This document shows positions 1 through 6,893 of a stretch of 28,306 nt of DNA, piece after piece (positions within the stretch are counted from its first letter, which is position 1; each line of letters starts with the position of its first letter). Below the pieces are notes generated by a model. That model ran no database searches and had not been told where the DNA came from. It worked only from the letters and a program-made list of their open reading frames with translations. This DNA is from Alphaproteobacteria bacterium (GTDB lineage Bacteria; Pseudomonadota; Alphaproteobacteria; UBA6184), in contig JAUIKZ010000004.1 in assembly GCA_030433125.1 (NCBI GenBank), positions 1 to 28,306 of the forward strand. The letters are read 5' to 3'. Both the position numbers and the translations under genes were made by a program.

Positions 1-1
1 T

Positions 2-709
2 TTGTCTGTTGCACTTGGATCTGTCGAAACAACTTTAGCGCGCCTAGTTGCTGCCTACTCAGCTTTCCTTAATGGCGGTAAGCTTGTGAAGCCTCGTTTT
101 GTAGACTGGATTCAAGACAAAACAGGTAAAGTAGTGTACCGGTCCCACAGCCATCAGTGCGTAGGGTGTCATGCTCCTCCCGAGCTTCAAACAAATATTG
201 AGCCGCCAAAATTAAAAAGCGAATGGCCACAGGTTATCAGTGCAGAAAGCGCAAGCCAAATTTTGTCGATATTAGATGGCGCTGTAAAACGAGGGTCTGC
301 TTGGCGAGGTCGCTTATCCAATTACCCAACCGCCGCTAAAACTGGCTCTACTAACAATTATAAAGATGCCTGGTTTATTGGTTGTAACGCTGACGTCGTC
401 GTGGGGGTTTTTGTTGGTTATGATGAGCCCACCAGCATGGGGAAGGATGCAACAGGTTCCGCTATGTGTGGGCCCATTTTTAAAGCGTGTATGGAAGAAC
501 TAAAAGAGTATTACCCAGCAAAGCCGTTTCGTGTGCCAGCAGGCTTGGGGCACCACTGGGTTGATTATACTACTGGTCAAGCAGCTAAGGCGGGCGATAA
601 GGGCGCCATTTTAGAGCTCTTTAAACCAGGAACGGAAAGCATTATCTACCGCAAAAAAAAGCAAGACGAAGCACTCGGTATAAATGAGGGCGAAGGCGAG
701 ATATACTAA
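2..709 (+). CDS. mrcA: Penicillin-binding protein 1A, C-terminal part (5' end outside window)
   Basis: Bifunctional class A penicillin-binding protein that polymerises and cross-links peptidoglycan on the periplasmic face of the inner membrane. Only the last 235 residues lie here; the reading frame is open to the left edge. The visible part is the end of the transpeptidase domain: ALGSVETTLARLVAAYS near the start, the KTGST active-site box at residues 113-117 of the fragment, and the following DAWFIG segment. A CVGCH cysteine pair at residues 53-57 sits where alphaproteobacterial PBP1A proteins usually have a CxxC, shortly after the VYR segment. The fragment ends normally at a TAA codon. A weak hairpin with a T-rich tail follows, then the rpsB promoter, so it is transcriptionally separate from the ribosomal cluster. 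The family call is firm; mrcA is the usual symbol (also ponA). Confidence 0.93.
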   Translation: MSVALGSVETTLARLVAAYSAFLNGGKLVKPRFVDWIQDKTGKVVYRSHSHQCVGCHAPPELQTNIEPPKLKSEWPQVISAESASQILSILDGAVKRGSAWRGRLSNYPTAAKTGSTNNYKDAWFIGCNADVVVGVFVGYDEPTSMGKDATGSAMCGPIFKACMEELKEYYPAKPFRVPAGLGHHWVDYTTGQAAKAGDKGAILELFKPGTESIIYRKKKQDEALGINEGEGEIY

Positions 710-741
710 TCCTCCACATTTTTAAAAGCATTTCACCTGTT

Positions 742-770
742 CAGCACACATGCTGTCAATTCTTTTTATT
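742..770 (+). terminator. Possible weak terminator after mrcA
   Basis: CAGCA (742-746) and TGCTG (751-755) form a 5-bp stem around a CACA loop, followed by TCAATTCTTTTTATT. The stem is short, but its place between the mrcA stop and the rpsB promoter fits a terminator. Confidence 0.4.
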
Positions 771-797
771 GAAATTTAACCTTACCTCCGCTATAAA
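769..797 (+). promoter_or_regulatory. Sigma-70-type promoter for the rpsB-tsf cluster
   Basis: TTGAAA (769-774) and TATAAA (792-797) are separated by exactly 17 bases. Transcription would start near 804, leaving a leader of roughly 120 bases before rpsB. The match is by eye to the -35/-10 consensus. Confidence 0.65.
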
Positions 798-803
798 TGC
801 ATA

Positions 804-900
804 GTTGCGTAGCTTACGCAACAATTCGCACGTGGAGTTCGTTGTTAAACGTTCCGGTCTTTATTTATGCCTGATAACGGCAAAAGCCCACTCCGCGGAG
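804..900 (+). promoter_or_regulatory. Structured 5' leader of rpsB
   Basis: Three small inverted repeats lie in the rpsB leader. GTTGCGTA (804-811) and TACGCAAC (815-822) make a perfect 8-bp stem. TGCC (868-871) and GGCA (879-882) make a 4-bp stem. CTCCGCGGAG (891-900) is a perfect palindrome. In E. coli, S2 represses its own rpsB-tsf operon through the leader, so a similar control site is plausible here. That function is inferred; I do not recognise a specific Rfam motif. Confidence 0.4.
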
Positions 901-927
901 GTTAACCGGTAAAAAGGAAATTATTAA

Positions 928-1731
928 ATGTCAGTATTAAACTTTACGTTACGCCAACTGCTTGAAGCGGGGGCACACTTTGGTCACCACCCACGTCGTT
1001 GGAACCCAAAAATGTCTCCTTACATTTTTGGCACACGCGCTGGTGTACACATTCTCGACCTGCAACAAACAGCGCCTATGCTTAAGAAAGCCCTTACATT
1101 TGTGAAAGATGTAGCTTCAAATGGTGGTCGTGTTCTTTTCGTAGGAACGAAACGCCAAGCGAGTGATATCGTGGCAGAAGCAGCACAACGTTGCGGTCAA
1201 TACTTTGTGAACCACCGTTGGTTAGGTGGTATGATCACAAACTGGAAAACTGTATCTCAATCAATTCGTCGCCTTAAAGAAATGGATAAAACGCTTGAAG
1301 AAGGCGTAAAAGGCCTTACAAAAAAAGAGCTTTTAAACTTCCAACGTAAGCGCGACAAGCTAAACCTGTTTCTGGGCGGTATTCGTGACTTGGGCGGAAA
1401 ACCAGACGCCGTGTTTGTAATGGACACCGTTAAAGAGCAAACAGCTGTTCTTGAAGCCCGCAAGGCTGGGATCCCTGTAATTGGCTTGTGTGACTCAAAC
1501 GCCGACCCAGACCTTATCGATTACGTTATCCCAGGTAACGATGACGCCCGACGTTCAATCGAATTATTTGCAAACCTTATGGCTGGCGCTGTATTAGAAG
1601 GCATCGAAAAACAAATGATGAAGTCTGGCGTTGATTTAGGTGTCATGGAAAACGCAAAGGGTGACGTGGCTGCTGAAGCACCGGCAGCTGATAACGCGCA
1701 AACAGAAGAACAAGCTAACACTCAAGTTTAA
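928..1731 (+). CDS. rpsB: 30S ribosomal protein S2
   Basis: Small-subunit ribosomal protein S2, which binds the 30S head-body junction late in assembly. The 267-residue product begins with the family signature: LRQLLEAGAHFGHHPRRWNP, followed by YIFGTRAGVHILDL. Later blocks are FVGTKRQA, VNHRWLGGMITNW and the C-terminal PVIGLCDSNADPDLIDYVIPGND segment. The last ~25 residues are an acidic, Ala-rich tail, commonly variable in alphaproteobacteria. The ATG at 928 follows AAGGA at about 914-918 with a normal gap. It is the first gene of an S2/EF-Ts pair; tsf starts 26 bases after the stop behind its own Shine-Dalgarno. Expression probably depends on the promoter at 769-797 and the structured leader. 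Confidence 0.98.
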   Translation: MSVLNFTLRQLLEAGAHFGHHPRRWNPKMSPYIFGTRAGVHILDLQQTAPMLKKALTFVKDVASNGGRVLFVGTKRQASDIVAEAAQRCGQYFVNHRWLGGMITNWKTVSQSIRRLKEMDKTLEEGVKGLTKKELLNFQRKRDKLNLFLGGIRDLGGKPDAVFVMDTVKEQTAVLEARKAGIPVIGLCDSNADPDLIDYVIPGNDDARRSIELFANLMAGAVLEGIEKQMMKSGVDLGVMENAKGDVAAEAPAADNAQTEEQANTQV

Positions 1732-1757
1732 GTTAATAATTATAAAAGAGGAATATT

Positions 1758-2672
1758 ATGTCAATTTCAGCCGCAACTGTAAAAGAACTGCGTGAAAAAA
1801 CCGGCGCAGGGATGATGGATTGTAAAAAAGCTCTTGCCGAAAACAATGGTGACATGGAAGCAGCCGTGGACTGGCTTCGTAAAAAAGGCCTTTCTGCCGC
1901 TGCGAAAAAGTCTGGCCGTGTAGCTGCCGATGGTTTGGTCGCCGTGCACAGCCGTGATAACGAGGGTGTTTTGCTTGAAGTAAATGCCGAAACAGACTTC
2001 GTTGCACGCAACGAGCACTTCCAAAAGTTTGTGTTAAACACTGTTGAGCAAGTTTACAACACGGGTGGCGATATCGAAGCCCTTAAAAATGCTGAAATGA
2101 ATGGTCGCACAGTAGGCGACACTCTTACAGACCTTATCGCAACTATTGGCGAAAACATGACAATTCGCCGTGCGCAACATGTAAAAGTGAGCGAAGGTGT
2201 AGTGGCACAATACGTACACAACGCCACAGCTGAAGGCTTAGGCCAAATTGGTGTATTAGTGGGTATCCAAACAACAGCTACAGTTGATGAGGCACACGCA
2301 CTCGGTAAAAAAATCGCTATGCACATTGCTGCGTCTAACCCATTAGCTCTTTCAGAAGCCGATGTTGATGCGGCCGTGGTAGAAAAAGAACGCAACTTCG
2401 CACTCGAAAAAGCACGTGAAGCGGGCCGTCCTGAAAACATCATCGAAAAGATGGTTGAAGGCCATGTACGCAAGTTCTTGAGTGAGTCCGTACTGCTGAG
2501 CCAACCTTTCGTTATGGAGCCTAAAATTTCAATCGCAGAGTTCCTTGAAAGAGAATCTAAAGTTCTTGGCACTGAGGTGAGCATCTCTTCTTTCGCATGT
2601 TTCCGCTTAGGTGAAGGCATCGAGAAAAAAGAAGACGACTTTGCTGCCGAAGTAGCCAGCATGGCGAAATAA
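1758..2672 (+). CDS. tsf: Translation elongation factor Ts
   Basis: Guanine nucleotide exchange factor that releases GDP from EF-Tu so the factor can be reloaded with GTP and aminoacyl-tRNA. The 304-residue protein has the N-terminal UBA-like domain with VKELREKTGAGMMDCKKAL (residues 8-26) and the EF-Tu-contacting TDFVARNEHF motif at about residue 79. Core and dimerisation subdomains follow, with HIAASNPLAL and the SVLLSQPFV segment near the C-terminus. Length is normal for the family. A clear AGAGGA precedes the ATG. It is co-transcribed with rpsB, and pyrH follows 9 bases after the stop, which is the classic order in proteobacteria. Confidence 0.98.
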   Translation: MSISAATVKELREKTGAGMMDCKKALAENNGDMEAAVDWLRKKGLSAAAKKSGRVAADGLVAVHSRDNEGVLLEVNAETDFVARNEHFQKFVLNTVEQVYNTGGDIEALKNAEMNGRTVGDTLTDLIATIGENMTIRRAQHVKVSEGVVAQYVHNATAEGLGQIGVLVGIQTTATVDEAHALGKKIAMHIAASNPLALSEADVDAAVVEKERNFALEKAREAGRPENIIEKMVEGHVRKFLSESVLLSQPFVMEPKISIAEFLERESKVLGTEVSISSFACFRLGEGIEKKEDDFAAEVASMAK

Positions 2673-2681
2673 GGTAACCTC

Positions 2682-3398
2682 ATGACAGATTCCCCCGCCC
2701 ATAAACGCATACTACTCAAGTTATCTGGCGAAATTTTGGCCGGGGGGTCTTCAATATTTGATTCCAACACCATCCGCCGTATTGTCTCCGAAATCAAAGC
2801 CGTACACCAAATGGGGGTGCAAATTGGCTTGGTTGTGGGAGGCGGTAACATCTTCCGTGGCAATATGGGCCACGCCCAAGGTATAGACAAAGCCACCGCC
2901 GACTACATGGGTATGATCGCTACGGTGATGAATGCTTTGGCTCTGCATGACGCCATGACAAAAGCAGACCTTCCATCATGCGTTATGACGGCTGTCCGCA
3001 TGAATGAAGTGGCTGAACATTACACCCGTGACCGTGCGTTTCATCACCTTAGCAAGGGCCGCATCGTCATTTTTGCTGCAGGCATTGGGTGCCCCTTCTT
3101 TTCAACTGATACAGCCGCTACATTACGCGCCAGTGAAATGCAGTGCGAGCTACTGCTTAAAGGAACAAAAGTTGATGGCATCTACACTAAAGACCCACAA
3201 AAACACGCCGACGCCGACTTTATCGCTCGCGTTGATTATAAAGAGGTGTTGGTGAAAGGGCTTAAAGTAATGGACGCCACGGCTATTTCGTTGGCACAGG
3301 AAAACAACATCCCTATTAAAGTATTTAACATTTCGCGGCCTGGTGAGCTGCTAAACGTTGTGTGTGGCAAGGGCAAATACACTCTCGTCCAAGAATAA
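2682..3398 (+). CDS. pyrH: Uridylate kinase (UMP kinase)
   Basis: Bacterial hexameric UMP kinase, which phosphorylates UMP to UDP in pyrimidine nucleotide synthesis. It belongs to the amino-acid-kinase fold. The 238-residue product carries LLKLSGEIL near residue 10, the glycine-rich VVGGGNIFRG phosphate-binding loop around residue 47, the DTAATLRA stretch and KVDGIYTKDP, all expected for PyrH. The start codon ATG lies 9 bases after the tsf stop, with AAGG just upstream. frr follows in the same direction, so rpsB-tsf-pyrH-frr form one transcription unit. No anomaly is seen. Confidence 0.98.
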   Translation: MTDSPAHKRILLKLSGEILAGGSSIFDSNTIRRIVSEIKAVHQMGVQIGLVVGGGNIFRGNMGHAQGIDKATADYMGMIATVMNALALHDAMTKADLPSCVMTAVRMNEVAEHYTRDRAFHHLSKGRIVIFAAGIGCPFFSTDTAATLRASEMQCELLLKGTKVDGIYTKDPQKHADADFIARVDYKEVLVKGLKVMDATAISLAQENNIPIKVFNISRPGELLNVVCGKGKYTLVQE

Positions 3399-3411
3399 AT
3401 GGAGTAATAAT

Positions 3412-3975
3412 ATGCAAACCATTAATGAAATCAAAGATGATCTTAAAACCCGCATGAACGGGGCAATCGACGTTCTTATTAAAGAGTTTTCTGGCTTGCG
3501 GGCTGGGCGTGCTCGTGCCGAGCTGCTTGACCCCGTAGAGGTTGAAGCTTACGGACAAAAAACCCCACTAAAGCAAGTGGCTAACGTCTCTACAGACGGC
3601 GCACGCACCATCAATGTTATGGTATGGGACAAATCTCTCGCACCCCACGTTGATAAAGCCATTCGCGAAGCTGGCCTTGGGCTCAACCCTGTGGCGGAAG
3701 GGCAAAGCATTCGTGTGCCCATCCCGTTGCTTAGCGAAGAACGTCGCAAAGAGCTTACAAAAGTAGCCGCTAAATATGCGGAAGAGGCTCGTATCTCTAT
3801 ACGCAATGTGCGCCGCCATGGCATGGACGTTGTGAAAAAAGGCGAAAAAGATAAAGAGATTCCTGAAGATGATGTAGCACGCTACAGCAAAGAAATTCAA
3901 ACTCTCACGGATGACTTCATTAGCAAAATCGATGATATGCTAAAGAAAAAAGACACCGAGATTATGTCGGTATAA
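3412..3975 (+). CDS. frr: Ribosome recycling factor
   Basis: RRF splits the post-termination ribosome together with EF-G, freeing subunits for another round. The 187-residue product matches the usual ~185. I chose ATG 3412 because GGAG at 3401-3404 sits seven bases upstream and the protein then begins MQTINEIKDDLKTRM, typical of RRF; a further upstream in-frame start would overlap pyrH. Family marks include the FSGLRAGRARAELLDP segment (residues 25-40), TPLKQVANV, and the C-terminal coiled helix RNVRRHGMDVVKKGEKD. It lies between pyrH and uppS, the conserved alphaproteobacterial order. Confidence 0.97.
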   Translation: MQTINEIKDDLKTRMNGAIDVLIKEFSGLRAGRARAELLDPVEVEAYGQKTPLKQVANVSTDGARTINVMVWDKSLAPHVDKAIREAGLGLNPVAEGQSIRVPIPLLSEERRKELTKVAAKYAEEARISIRNVRRHGMDVVKKGEKDKEIPEDDVARYSKEIQTLTDDFISKIDDMLKKKDTEIMSV

Positions 3976-3981
3976 CGCCTC

Positions 3982-4677
3982 GTGAACCAGACCACTGCAC
4001 CTCATCACTTAGGCATCATTATGGATGGCAACGGCCGCTGGGCGAAAGCTCAGGGGCTTAGCCGTTCAGCGGGCCATTTACAGGGCGCGCAAAATGTGCG
4101 ACCCATAATTGAGCATGCGGTGAAATCTGGTGTGAAGGTAATAACTCTGTATGCTTTCTCGAAAGAAAACTGGGCACGCCCTCAGGACGAAAAAGAGGTT
4201 CTTTTCAAAATATTTGAAGAGCAGATAAAAAATACATTAGACCTTTTTCAAAAAGAAAATGGCCGGCTGGAATTTATTGGCTGCAAAAAGGATTTATCTC
4301 CTTTGCTGCAAGAGTTAATGTCTAATGCCGAACAAAACACCCAAGAGAACATTCAATTCACTGTTTATGTTGCCATGAGTTATAGCGGCCAGCAAGAGAT
4401 TGTTGATGCCATTAAATCTTGGCAGTCTGCCGGCAGCTCTGAGCTTAGCATTGACGAACTTAGCAAGCATATGTATGAACCGGATATGCCTCCGGTTGAT
4501 TTGATTATCCGCACCAGCGGCGAGCAACGCATGAGCAATTTCTTGCTGTGGCAAAGCGCCTATGCCGAACTTTATTTTAGCCCTAAATTCTGGCCAGACT
4601 TTACGGTAGAAGACCTCGACATAGCCTTGCAAGATTATGCCACCCGTGAGAGGAGATATGGACATGTACACAGTTGA
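3982..4677 (+). CDS. uppS: Undecaprenyl diphosphate synthase (cis-prenyltransferase)
   Basis: Condenses isopentenyl diphosphate units onto farnesyl diphosphate in cis configuration to make the C55 lipid carrier for peptidoglycan and other envelope polymers. The 231-residue product starts with a GTG (3982), six bases after the frr stop. HLGIIMDGNGRWAKAQG at residues 9-25 includes the essential Asp. The substrate-binding block RTSGEQRMSNFLLWQSAYAE lies near residue 175, and the C-terminal ATRERRYG is also typical. The gene overlaps the start of cdsA by 14 bases. Together with the upstream PBP1A it supplies cell-wall synthesis. Confidence 0.96.
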   Translation: MNQTTAPHHLGIIMDGNGRWAKAQGLSRSAGHLQGAQNVRPIIEHAVKSGVKVITLYAFSKENWARPQDEKEVLFKIFEEQIKNTLDLFQKENGRLEFIGCKKDLSPLLQELMSNAEQNTQENIQFTVYVAMSYSGQQEIVDAIKSWQSAGSSELSIDELSKHMYEPDMPPVDLIIRTSGEQRMSNFLLWQSAYAELYFSPKFWPDFTVEDLDIALQDYATRERRYGHVHS

Positions 4678-5353
4678 AATATCCAGCAACCTTATCAAGC
4701 GTATTTTCACCGCCCTCCTGCTTGCCCCTCTCGTTATATACGGCCTTAATAACCCTAACAACTATTCAGCCTTAGGTTTTCTTCTGTTTTTTACATTAGC
4801 GGTGTTTGAGTGGATAAGGGGTTTTCGCCCCCGCAACCCCAATGCACCTGCGTGGAGTGCGGGTACCATCACAGTGTTTGTTGTAGGCCTCGCTTATATC
4901 CTTATAGCTATGGTAGGGTTTTTCAGCTACTTTCCCCCCGAGCACGACAAAATATTGCTTATTGCCTTAGCCATTGTCGTAGCAGGTGATGTAGGAGCGT
5001 TTGTATTTGGCAAGTTTATCGGTGGCCCTAAATTGGCACCACGTATTAGCCCCAACAAAACTATTAGTGGTCTTATTGGCGGTATCATCACTCCCCTAAC
5101 GTGTATTTTGCTTTTTTCCTTATATCAGCAAACTGTATGGCTTCATGTCAGTGAGTACTTATTTTTTGCTACCATTAGTTTAGTGGGCCACCTAGGTGAC
5201 CTCCTCGAATCCGCCTGGAAACGCTTTGTACGTATTAAAGACTCTGGCAGCATTCTCCCAGGCCATGGCGGCGTGCTCGACCGCGCCGATAGCTTCTTAG
5301 CCATTTGTTTCGTGCTAGGTTTGGCCAGTCTTAACAAGTGGTTTTTAGGTTGA
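4664..5353 (+). CDS. cdsA: Phosphatidate cytidylyltransferase (CDP-diglyceride synthase)
   Basis: Integral membrane enzyme that makes CDP-diacylglycerol from phosphatidate and CTP, feeding all phospholipids, including the psd/pssA branch encoded further right. The family signature is complete near the C-terminus: SAWKRFVRIKDSGSILPGHGG followed by LDRADS. Several hydrophobic helices precede it. I chose ATG 4664 because AGGAG at 4651-4655 is eight bases away; the ATG at 4658 is only two bases from it and one at 4637 lies further inside uppS. At 229 residues it is shorter than the ~280 common in other proteobacteria, as often seen in alphaproteobacteria. The usual followers dxr and rseP are absent here. 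Confidence 0.93.
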   Translation: MYTVEISSNLIKRIFTALLLAPLVIYGLNNPNNYSALGFLLFFTLAVFEWIRGFRPRNPNAPAWSAGTITVFVVGLAYILIAMVGFFSYFPPEHDKILLIALAIVVAGDVGAFVFGKFIGGPKLAPRISPNKTISGLIGGIITPLTCILLFSLYQQTVWLHVSEYLFFATISLVGHLGDLLESAWKRFVRIKDSGSILPGHGGVLDRADSFLAICFVLGLASLNKWFLG

Positions 5354-5402
5354 CTTGTTTCTAACCAATTTGTTGAACAAACTATCAATGCTAGTTTCTT
5401 AC

Positions 5403-6023
5403 CTAGCTTAAAGCCTCCACATCACCCGCGACGATATCCTTTAAGTGGCGGGTGATCTTTTCAATAGGCCAATCCCACCATTTTAGGTTAACAAGAAACG
5501 CGGTTGTTTCCGCATCAAAGCGGTCACAGATTTTTGTGGCCGGGTTGCCGCCCACAATACTGTAGGGCTCCACGTCTTTCGTCACCACAGAGCCCGTGGC
5601 AATAATAGCCCCATCGCCCACCTTCACGCCGGGCATAAAGGTCACGCCGTTCCCAATCCATACGTCATTGCCAATCACCGTGTCGCCCTTTATTGGGGCA
5701 TCCAACGGTGTATCCGCCCAGGCGCCCCCCATAATTTTAAAGGGATACGTAGAAAAACCATCCATAGCATGAATCGCCCCGTTCATGATAAAACGCACAC
5801 CCGTGGCAATCTGGCAGAACTTCCCGATGATAAGCTTGTCGTTGTTAAAATCAAAGTGATACAACACATTGCGCTCAAAGTTATAAATATCATCCGGGTC
5901 ATCATAGTAAGTGTAGTCACCCACAATGATATTAGGATTGGTTATAATGTTTTTTAAAAAGCACGTGCGGGTTACGTTTGCTATGGGGTAAAGCTCATCG
6001 GGGTTGGGGTATTTCATACTCAT
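5403..6023 (-). CDS. Vat-like (streptogramin A / CatB-type) O-acetyltransferase
   Basis: A 206-residue hexapeptide-repeat acyltransferase that would transfer acetyl from acetyl-CoA to a hydroxyl; Vat enzymes inactivate streptogramin A antibiotics. Vat landmarks are present in order: IVGDYTYYDDPD (residues 33-44), VLYHF, DKLIIGKFCQIATGVRFIMNGAIHAMDG with the likely catalytic His85, and then left-handed beta-helix turns from IGNDVWIGNGV to YSIVGGNPATKI. Vat proteins carry NGANHRMDG at the His; this one has NGAIHAMDG. It starts directly after a copy of the ruvB tail, and in that tail's frame the stop TGA overlaps this ATG as ATGA. The gene therefore probably once followed ruvB as a coupled partner. 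Substrate is unproven; chloramphenicol or sugar acetylation are alternatives. Confidence 0.85.
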   Translation of the reverse strand: MSMKYPNPDELYPIANVTRTCFLKNIITNPNIIVGDYTYYDDPDDIYNFERNVLYHFDFNNDKLIIGKFCQIATGVRFIMNGAIHAMDGFSTYPFKIMGGAWADTPLDAPIKGDTVIGNDVWIGNGVTFMPGVKVGDGAIIATGSVVTKDVEPYSIVGGNPATKICDRFDAETTAFLVNLKWWDWPIEKITRHLKDIVAGDVEALS

Positions 6024-6051
6024 CCAATCTCATCTTGTTTATATTTGGGGG
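6024..6051. repeat. 28-bp direct repeat, copy 1 (ruvB 3'-end duplicate)
   Basis: Identical over 28 bases to 6898-6925, with a further CGT match after a one-base offset. On the minus strand it encodes the last residues of RuvB (PKYKQDEIG). Here that frame ends GGATGA, overlapping the Vat-like start codon. Confidence 0.9.
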
Positions 6052-6066
6052 GCGTGCCCCCGAGTG

Positions 6067-6450
6067 TTATTTTGTTATCGCACTTTTAACAGACTGCACA
6101 TTATATGCGGCCTCTTTGTTTCCCAACTTTGCCCCCATTTCATACCACTCTAGGGCTTTTACCATATCTTTAGTCACACCCTCACCATTAGTGTAAATAC
6201 GACCCAAATGGTTTGCGGCTTCTCCGTTTCCAGCAGCGGCTGCTCTTTCGTAATAGCTTTTGGCCTTTTCAAGGTCGAGGGCGGGGGTGAAATGGTAGTA
6301 CTCTCCAAGTTTGTTCATAGCGTAAGCGTTACCTGCAGCAGCCTGTTGCTCTAGCCGGGCGCGATCAGTCTGTGTCAGGTTTGGTGAATTATCACAAGCA
6401 GTCAAACCCAAAGCCAAAACTGATGTAAAAATTATATTAGTAAATTTCAT
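6067..6450 (-). CDS. Small Sel1-repeat (TPR-like) lipoprotein
   Basis: A 127-residue exported lipoprotein. The N-terminus is a lipoprotein signal with lipobox LTAC at residues 16-19, so Cys19 would be acylated. Asp20 follows, the residue that in E. coli retains lipoproteins in the inner membrane. The rest is about two Sel1-like repeats: AAAGNAYAMNKLGEYYHF with KAKSYYERAA, then AAAGNGEAANHLGRIYTNG with KALEWYEMGA. Such alpha/alpha repeats mediate protein-protein contact; many Sel1 proteins act in envelope signalling or host interaction, but this one has no assigned role. AGAGGA precedes the ATG by a normal distance. The gene sits inside the repeat-bracketed segment, so it is likely cargo brought in or moved with it. 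Confidence 0.85.
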   Translation of the reverse strand: MKFTNIIFTSVLALGLTACDNSPNLTQTDRARLEQQAAAGNAYAMNKLGEYYHFTPALDLEKAKSYYERAAAAGNGEAANHLGRIYTNGEGVTKDMVKALEWYEMGAKLGNKEAAYNVQSVKSAITK

Positions 6451-6482
6451 TATGTCCTCTTATTTACTTTTGTTTAACGTAG

Positions 6483-6508
6483 ATGAGGCGGGCTAAGCCC
6501 CACCTCAT
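6483..6508. other. Inverted repeat upstream of the Sel1 gene
   Basis: ATGAGG-C-GGGCT (6483-6494) pairs with AGCCC-CA-CCTCAT (6496-6508) to give a strong, slightly bulged hairpin. No proper T-run follows on either strand, so it is not a clear terminator. It could be an old element end or a transcript-stabilising structure. Confidence 0.5.
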
Positions 6509-6704
6509 TTAATAGTCTTATTCATTTTTACATGATTGCGCAAGAGCCTTTTCTGTGAGATTTTTGGTGCATTCCCATAGCGCCTATACACGTTCTGAAA
6601 CAGTTCCAAGGGGGTCACCTCCGGGGCAGAAGCTTGTCGAGTCGCAGCCTGAGGCGAAGACAGAGAGGTCTGTGAAATTCGCAGTATTGCTGGGCTCCCG
6701 CCTC

Positions 6705-6886
6705 CGTGGAAAGTGCCATGTGAATGGAATCGAGTCCTTTTGGTCCTTTGCAAAAGGCGTAGGGCGAAGTTCAATGGACTGACTGATAAAAACTTCCTAT
6801 TGCATCTCAAGGAATGTGAGTTTAGATTTAACCATAGAGGTAAGAAAAACATCCTCCAGTTTCTTTGGAATATTTGGAAAAATTAA
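6705..6886 (+). pseudogene. IS1595-type (ISXO2-like) transposase, frameshifted C-terminal remnant
   Basis: Only the last ~60 residues of a DDE transposase remain. RGKCHVNGIESFWSFAK is read from 6705 to 6755. A -1 shift at the A-run (6752-6755) then restores RRRAKFNGLTDKNF, LLHLKECEFRFNHRGKN and a TAA at 6884-6886. This is the hallmark C-terminus of the ISXO2-like family, where AK is normally followed by RR-AKFNGL, so one A appears to have been lost. The ~160 bases upstream (6541-6704) are open in the first frame but not recognisably transposase, and the catalytic N-terminal two-thirds are missing. No clear terminal inverted repeats are visible. The element cannot be active. Confidence 0.8.
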
Positions 6887-6893
6887 ACCCAAG

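Noticed and set aside
158..172. CVGCH heme-binding-like motif in the PBP1A fragment
   Set aside because: Alphaproteobacterial PBP1A proteins carry a CxxC pair at this place and there is no cytochrome context; the His is likely chance.
2054..2896. 280-residue minus-strand open frame
   Set aside because: It lies fully opposite tsf and pyrH, whose identities are certain, and its Ser/Ala-rich composition is typical of a shadow frame.
6750..6760. Programmed -1 frameshift in the transposase
   Set aside because: The A-run is short and the N-terminal part of the gene is missing, so simple decay is the better explanation.
6505..6852. 115-residue minus-strand open frame over the IS remnant
   Set aside because: It runs antisense to a recognisable transposase tail, has no family resemblance and no ribosome-binding site.
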